A stretch of 26,426 bases of DNA from Bacteroidota bacterium (GTDB lineage Bacteria; Bacteroidota; Bacteroidia; Flavobacteriales_F; PHOS-HE28): NCBI GenBank assembly GCA_023412755.1, contig JAEZCB010000003.1:1-26426 (forward strand), written 5' to 3'. Shown here piece after piece: positions 22,529-26,426 of the stretch (position 1 is the first letter of the stretch; every line of letters begins with the position of its first letter). The translations under genes were made by a program, and so were the position numbers. The notes under the pieces are model-generated. The model saw only the letters and a program-made list of their open reading frames with translations, was not told the origin of the DNA and did not search any database.

Positions 22529-23014
22529 TCAATAGGAATGATCACGCACGATCCGCCAGTCACTCCCCTCCTTGGCCCAAAGCAGCGTGAAACCACCGGC
22601 CAATGTATCGGCACTCCGATGCAAGGTCCAACGGCCGGTGACCCACGCATTAAGTGCACCTATGGGCAACCGCTCATCGATGTCGAAATGCAACAGGCCC
22701 ATGGCACCGGCATCCGGATACGAATGCAGATAATTCGCGGTGACGCTCTCTTTTCCGCAGGTTCGGCCTTTGCTGCCTATGAAACAAATGGTATCCGAAT
22801 ACCCGATCATGAAACCGGGGATATCGCCCCTGTTCCATACCTTTTCCTGATCGCGCATCACCTGCTGGATCGCAACGTGCATATCCGGGCCTGGAAAATC
22901 ACAGGCTGAAGGCAGGAGTGCAATGGCTGTGGCGAAGCATGTACCGATCCAGGCCGGAGCAGCCATGTAAGCCGATCTTTCCCTGATGCCGCGGCGGCGC
23001 CTGATCCAGAACAT
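22529..23014 (-). CDS. Exported NTF2-like (DUF4440/SnoaL-type) protein
   Basis: A small protein with an N-terminal hydrophobic segment ending LLPSAC, so a lipoprotein or secreted protein, followed by an NTF2-like cone fold: helix (HVAIQQVMRDQEKVWNRGDIPGFMIGYS), strands (ICFIGSKG), (LPIGALNAWVTGRWTL) and (GGFTLLWAKEGSDWRIVRDH). This is the pattern of the DUF4440/SnoaL-like group, where the closing W-R-I-V-x-D-H is typical. No enzymatic function can be assigned. The start is uncertain: ATG 23014 is given. ATG 22966 gives a cleaner signal peptide, and the longest frame from TTG 23044 would lie in the tRNA terminator hairpin and is rejected. It is downstream of tRNA-Met on the same strand. Confidence 0.75.
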   Translation of the reverse strand: MFWIRRRRGIRERSAYMAAPAWIGTCFATAIALLPSACDFPGPDMHVAIQQVMRDQEKVWNRGDIPGFMIGYSDTICFIGSKGRTCGKESVTANYLHSYPDAGAMGLLHFDIDERLPIGALNAWVTGRWTLHRSADTLAGGFTLLWAKEGSDWRIVRDHSY

Positions 23015-23027
23015 GACAGAAATTGAA

Positions 23028-23050
23028 AACCCCTTGGCAAGCAAGGGGTT
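23028..23050 (-). terminator. Intrinsic terminator after tRNA-Met
   Basis: The minus strand reads AACCCCTTG, a 5-nt loop, then CAAGGGGTT, a perfect 9-bp stem, followed by a T-rich stretch (TTCAATTT). It starts 10 nt after the tRNA 3' end. Confidence 0.85.
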
Positions 23051-23059
23051 GAGTTTCCG

Positions 23060-23133
23060 TAGCGCGGGGGAGACTTGAACTCCCGACCTCAGGATTATGA
23101 ATCCTGCGCTCTAACCAGCTGAGCTACCGCGCC
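23060..23133 (-). tRNA. tRNA-Met (CAT anticodon)
   Basis: A 74-nt cloverleaf on the minus strand: acceptor GGCGCGG/CCGCGCT (first pair G-T), D arm GCTC...GAGC, anticodon stem CAGGA/TCCTG with loop TTCATAA (anticodon CAT), variable AGGTC, and T arm GGGAG/CTCCC with loop TTCAAGT; the discriminator is A. CCA is not encoded. The near-normal G1-T72 pair and general form suggest elongator Met. A lysidine-modified tRNA-Ile2 also reads CAT in DNA and cannot be excluded, while initiator features (C1-A72 mismatch, three G-C pairs at the base of the anticodon stem) are absent. Confidence 0.95.
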
Positions 23134-23162
23134 AGATGTGATGATACCCGTTCAAGGGGCCG

Positions 23163-23170
23163 CAAATATA
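23163..23170 (-). promoter_or_regulatory. -7 promoter element for tRNA-Met (TATATTTG)
   Basis: The minus strand reads TATATTTG, a perfect TAnnTTTG match, 29 nt before the tRNA 5' end. No TTG is found 19 nt upstream. Confidence 0.55.
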
Positions 23171-23215
23171 GGGAAATGCTTTCCTCCCACGTGGTCCGGG
23201 CCATCTTCAAAACAC

Positions 23216-23245
23216 TTGCGATCGAACCATATTTCTCTACCTTTA
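23216..23245 (+). promoter_or_regulatory. Promoter for the START-like fusion gene, TTG-N19-TACCTTTA
   Basis: TTG at 23216-23218, a 19-nt spacer and TACCTTTA at 23238-23245 match the consensus at all but the last base, with the same geometry as the HU promoter. It lies 36 nt upstream of the ATG at 23282, which supports translation from the start of the long basic tail. Confidence 0.55.
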
Positions 23246-23281
23246 GCCGCTACCCTATTACAATAACGTATATTCTCCATC

Positions 23282-24451
23282 ATGGCCAAAAAGAACGCTA
23301 CCAAGGTGGCCACCAAGGGCAAAGCCACCAGCAGCAGCCAACGAAAGGCGGCCAGTACCCCTTCGCAGGCGCGCAGTGGTGGAAAGCAGGCGGTGGCCTC
23401 GGGGAAGAGCAAGACCGCTGGCAAGTCCGCTGCGAAGAAGGCGGCTGCCAGTAAGAGCGAGCGTACCGGTAATGCACCGAAGGTGACCGCGCGAAAAGGT
23501 GCCGGTGCCGCAGCTGTGAAGAAGGCCACAGTGAAGGCGAAAAAGGCTACGAAAAAGGCGGTGGCACCTGCGAAGAAGAAGGGAGTCACCACGGCAGGCA
23601 AGAAGGCGGTACCCAGGAAGACTGGTGGCACCAAGAGTTCGGCGAAGAGATCCAGCGGCAAGCAGCTGGCGGCTGTTTCCCGTTCCGCCGGTACGCGATA
23701 CTCTCCAAGCGCCGGTGGCACAAAGAAGGCCGAAACAAAGAGAACATCTACTCCTCCTGGACCAAATAAGAAAAGTGGTACGGCGTTGAACGGCGGCGGC
23801 CGTACAAAGGTGGCGGGTACAGGGTCAGCGAAGAGCACATTGAAAGGAAAGATCGGATCGGCCCGCGCGGTGGCTGGTTCCGATCCAAGGCGGATCGATA
23901 CGCTCGGCGGTGATCTTCCCGTGAAGAAAGGGGCTGGACGCGTTCAGGAAGCGGCCGTTCCCGGAACATCGCGCAGCACCGGATCACCCAAGACCGTGGA
24001 TGTGGCTGCGACGCCAAGACGATCCGAGCCCGCAAAGAGCTCCGTGGAGAAGAATAGCATGCCGGCCAAGGCACAGAAGGAGAAGGTGCAGATCGAATTC
24101 ATGGTGCGCAGTGCACCCACGGTTCTCTTCGAATTGATCAGCACACCCAGCGGCTTCTCAGAATGGTATTGTGATGATGTGAACGTGCGGGGTGATGAAT
24201 ACACCTTCATTTGGCCAGGAGAAGAGGAGACCACGACATTGATCGGCCGTAAGATCGGCGAAGTGATCCGCTTCCACCGCAATGACGATGAGGATGAGAA
24301 CTCCTATTTCGAATTCCGTGTACGGATCGACGCCATGACGAATGAGGTGGCCCTGATCGTTACCGACCATGCCTGGCCGCACGAGGTGGATGCCACCCGC
24401 AACCTGTGGAACACGCAGATCGCCAATCTGCTGCGTGTACTGGGTGCATGA
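23282..24451 (+). CDS. START-like domain protein fused to long H1-like Lys/Ala-rich N-terminal tail
   Basis: A 389-residue two-part protein. Residues 1 to about 260 are a disordered-looking basic tail rich in Lys, Ala, Ser, Gly and Thr (for example KKATVKAKKATKKAVAPAKKK near 80-100), like histone H1. Residues 266-389 are the compact START-like (Bet v1/SRPBCC fold) domain common in Bacteroidota: VQIEFMVRSAPTVLFELIS, PSGFSEWYCDDVNVRGD, YTFIWPG, EVALIVTDHAW, and the closing WNTQIANLLRVLGA. That domain is normally a stand-alone protein of about 130 residues of unknown ligand. An internal ATG at 24059 would give exactly that size, but the tail is one open frame of 777 bases with a promoter before 23282, so the fusion is favoured. 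LptF/G follows 42 nt later. Confidence 0.85.
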   Translation: MAKKNATKVATKGKATSSSQRKAASTPSQARSGGKQAVASGKSKTAGKSAAKKAAASKSERTGNAPKVTARKGAGAAAVKKATVKAKKATKKAVAPAKKKGVTTAGKKAVPRKTGGTKSSAKRSSGKQLAAVSRSAGTRYSPSAGGTKKAETKRTSTPPGPNKKSGTALNGGGRTKVAGTGSAKSTLKGKIGSARAVAGSDPRRIDTLGGDLPVKKGAGRVQEAAVPGTSRSTGSPKTVDVAATPRRSEPAKSSVEKNSMPAKAQKEKVQIEFMVRSAPTVLFELISTPSGFSEWYCDDVNVRGDEYTFIWPGEEETTTLIGRKIGEVIRFHRNDDEDENSYFEFRVRIDAMTNEVALIVTDHAWPHEVDATRNLWNTQIANLLRVLGA

Positions 24452-24493
24452 TCGGGACATACCAGCGGTCTTTCCCGTAACGTTGTGGCCTGG

Positions 24494-25936
24494 ATGAAGC
24501 GGCTCCATCGCATGATCATCGGGGCTTTCACCGGCCCATTGCTCATCACCTTCCTGATCGTACTGTTCATCCTGGTGATGCAGTTCCTCTGGAAGTATGT
24601 CGATGATCTCATGGGCAAGGGACTGGAGTGGTATGTGCTTGTGGAATTGATGGTATATGCCACGGCGAGCTTCGTTCCCCTTGCCCTGCCACTCGCGGTA
24701 CTATTGAGCAGCATAATGACCATGGGCGGACTTGGTGAGAATTCCGAGCTGGTACCTATGCGCTCGGCAGGTCTGGGCCTGGTCCGGATCCTGATGCCCC
24801 TGGTCTTCTTCGTGTTTTTGATCAGCATCGGCTCGTTCTACTTCAGCAATAATCTGCTGCCCATCGCCAATCTGCGTTTCCATTCCCTGCTCTGGGATGT
24901 AACGCAGAAGAAACCCACGCTCAATCTCCGGCCGGGCATCTTCTATGATGGTATCGAAGGATTCCGGATCCGCGTGGAGGATAAGGATCCGGAGACCGGT
25001 GAATTATCCGATGTACTCATCTATGATCACCGCGCCGCCTTCCAAGGCAACCGTACGGTGGTAAGGGCGGAGAGCGGCACCATGGGTCGCAGCACCGATG
25101 GCCACTACCTGATACTCACCTTGCGCAATGGCCATTTCTATGATGAACATTCCCCGGCCCGTGAAGGTGGCAGGCACCCCATGATGCGGGGCACCTTCGC
25201 ACAGGACATCATCCGTTTCGACCTTTCCGGGCTAAGCCTGAAACGCACCGATGAGGATCTCTTCCGCGATCACTACAAGATGCTTACCGTTGGCCAGTTG
25301 AGATTCTCGGTGGACAGTTTGAACAAGAAGTTGGAGGAACGTGCTGGTGATCAGGAAAAGCACTTGCTCAACAGCCTATTCATTCTTCGCCAGGGTGGTG
25401 ATGGAGCAGTTTCACAGGCCATTCTGCCCATGGCCGAATTCGATGCACGGCTACAGGGAGAGGCCCGAGCCAACCTTTATGATGTGGCCATGAACATGGT
25501 GCGAAACAACATCAACTTCATCGATCGCTCGCTGGAGGAAAGGCGCGGCCGCCGGGAGCATCTGGTGCGTTTCAAGATCGAATGGCACCGCAAGTACATG
25601 CTCGCCTTCACCTGCATGGTGTTCTTCTTCATAGGTGCGCCTCTGGGGGCGATCATCCGCAAAGGAGGCATGGGCCTGCCCACGGTGTTCGCCATTATCT
25701 TCTTCCTTGTCTTCCACATCATCTCCTTTTCCATGGAAAGACTCTCCGTAGCAGGGGGTATAGAACCATGGCCGGGCATGTGGATAAGCACACTCATTCT
25801 GGTGCCGATCGGCATACTGCTTACCTGGAAGGCCGCCACGGACAGCCCACTCTTCGATGCGGATGTGTATTATCGCGGCTGGGAACGGCTCCGCTCCCGA
25901 TTCCGGCGTGAACATGCGCATCCTTCAACTCTGTAA
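24494..25936 (+). CDS. LptF/LptG family permease (YjgP/YjgQ)
   Basis: An inner-membrane subunit of the LPS transporter family, in which LptF and LptG pair with the LptB ATPase to pull lipopolysaccharide from the membrane towards the outer membrane. The 480-residue protein has hydrophobic segments near residues 15-32, 48-75 and 95-117, a large periplasmic beta-jellyroll-like region (about 120-270), a charged helical insert (about 270-350), and three more membrane segments (about 360-380, 390-410, 420-440). Typical blocks are RMIIGAFTGPLLIT, LPLAVLLSSIMTMGGLGENSELVPMRSAG (about 72-100), and FFIGAPLGAIIRKGGMGLP. The ATG at 24494 matches the usual start; the GTG at 24485 adds three residues. LptF cannot be told from LptG. 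The 3' end overlaps the next gene by 23 nt. Confidence 0.93.
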   Translation: MKRLHRMIIGAFTGPLLITFLIVLFILVMQFLWKYVDDLMGKGLEWYVLVELMVYATASFVPLALPLAVLLSSIMTMGGLGENSELVPMRSAGLGLVRILMPLVFFVFLISIGSFYFSNNLLPIANLRFHSLLWDVTQKKPTLNLRPGIFYDGIEGFRIRVEDKDPETGELSDVLIYDHRAAFQGNRTVVRAESGTMGRSTDGHYLILTLRNGHFYDEHSPAREGGRHPMMRGTFAQDIIRFDLSGLSLKRTDEDLFRDHYKMLTVGQLRFSVDSLNKKLEERAGDQEKHLLNSLFILRQGGDGAVSQAILPMAEFDARLQGEARANLYDVAMNMVRNNINFIDRSLEERRGRREHLVRFKIEWHRKYMLAFTCMVFFFIGAPLGAIIRKGGMGLPTVFAIIFFLVFHIISFSMERLSVAGGIEPWPGMWISTLILVPIGILLTWKAATDSPLFDADVYYRGWERLRSRFRREHAHPSTL

Positions 25937-26426
25937 CAAACCCCCCTATCCTCCCATCGATGGAGGAAGCAAGGCCATGCACAACCTTACCCAGGGGCTG
26001 CTGGATCTGGGCCATGAAGTGAAGGTCCTATGCATCAGCACACCGAAACAACCATTCGACCGGGCATTGCTTCCCAGAGACCATGCACGCGCCACCGAGA
26101 TGGAGGCCGTCTTTGTGGATACCACCGTGAACGTGGTGGATGCCTTCACGGATCTGATCACCGCAGACAATTACAACATCAGCCGGTTCTTTTCCCCGGA
26201 TATGGACATCAGGCTGATCCAGTTGCTCACTGAACGCGAGTTCGACATCGTGCAGTTGGAAAGTTTGTTCATGACACCTTACATACCCACCCTGCGCAGG
26301 TACACCAAGGCCAGGATCGTGCTGCGCAGCCATAACCTGGAACATGTGATCCAGGACCGCATAGCCACCGGGGAACGAAACATCTTCAAACGACCTTACC
26401 GGCGCTACCTGGCCAAACAACTCCAG
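25914..26426 (+). CDS. Glycosyltransferase family 4-like protein, partial (window edge)
   Basis: An N-terminal fragment of 171 residues with no stop before the window end. MRILQLCNKPPYPPIDGGSK, AMHNLTQGLLDLGHEVKVLC, FDIVQLESLFMTPYIPTLRR and ARIVLRSHNLEHVIQDRIA fit the N-terminal GT-B Rossmann domain of family 4 glycosyltransferases, where the GGSK-type loop and the SHNLE segment are conserved. It probably adds a sugar to a surface polysaccharide or LPS. The ATG at 25914 lies inside the end of the LptF/LptG gene in another frame, so the two genes are coupled, which suggests an envelope polysaccharide operon continuing beyond the window. The donor-binding C-terminal half is not visible. Confidence 0.88.
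   Translation, partial: MRILQLCNKPPYPPIDGGSKAMHNLTQGLLDLGHEVKVLCISTPKQPFDRALLPRDHARATEMEAVFVDTTVNVVDAFTDLITADNYNISRFFSPDMDIRLIQLLTEREFDIVQLESLFMTPYIPTLRRYTKARIVLRSHNLEHVIQDRIATGERNIFKRPYRRYLAKQLQ

Noticed and set aside
23152..23838. Minus-strand Ala/Phe-rich frame opposite the START-fusion tail
   Set aside because: Antisense artefact of the basic tail, and it runs into the tRNA promoter region.
18772..24451. Lys/Ala-rich genes as a sign of horizontal transfer from a eukaryote (histone H1)
   Set aside because: The head domains are bacterial (THX, Bacteroidota START-like), promoters and codon use match neighbours, and such tails arise readily in G+C-rich bacteria.
1..26426. CRISPR array, prophage, IS element or restriction-modification island
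   Set aside because: No regularly spaced repeats, transposase, integrase or phage structural gene was seen; Vsr alone does not make a restriction-modification locus.

Overview
The window looks like chromosomal DNA of a Bacteroidota bacterium, probably a G+C-rich Flavobacteriales-like lineage. The reasons are: a secreted protein with a type IX secretion (T9SS) C-terminal sorting domain; promoters of the form TTG-N19-TAnnTTTG (best upstream of HU); A/C-rich leaders without Shine-Dalgarno sequences; the Bacteroidota-type START-like protein; and a ribosomal protein THX gene. No phage, IS element, CRISPR array or rRNA was seen. Genes are tightly packed, with many ATGA-type overlaps, and several convergent pairs have no spacer. 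The class-level placement is inference.

Layout. 1-2.8 kb: a ZIP metal transporter facing a NUDIX hydrolase and a T9SS-exported sialidase-like propeller protein. 2.8-6.4 kb: four overlapping plus-strand genes for exported proteins (barrel-like protein, GDPD-type lipoprotein, second barrel-like protein, calcineurin-type phosphoesterase). 6.4-11.6 kb: a minus-strand run read as TolA-like envelope protein, Vsr endonuclease, AlkB, GcvT, ComB-type phosphatase and zinc phospholipase C-like protein. 11.8-13.8 kb: a small secreted Cys protein and an orphan SiaC-type phosphoprotein, convergent with IlvE. 13.9-17.2 kb: recQ, 3-methyladenine glycosylase and fmt, overlapping. 17.4-19.1 kb: HU, a TrmH-type methyltransferase and THX with a histone-H1-like tail, with clear promoters and terminators. 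19.2-22.5 kb: pdxH, yqgE, then a minus-strand rhomboid-gmhB-class IV aminotransferase operon. 22.5-23.2 kb: an NTF2-like exported protein and tRNA-Met(CAT). 23.3-26.4 kb: a START-like domain fused to a roughly 260-residue Lys/Ala-rich tail, an LptF/LptG permease, and the start of a glycosyltransferase cut by the window edge.

Most genes are housekeeping. The unusual content is the repeated use of H1-like basic tails on two unrelated proteins, the exported phosphodiester/phospholipid cluster, and a loose grouping of DNA-repair genes (vsr, alkB, recQ, aag) that includes a Vsr without a visible Dcm methylase. All family assignments come from reading motifs by eye; no database search was run.
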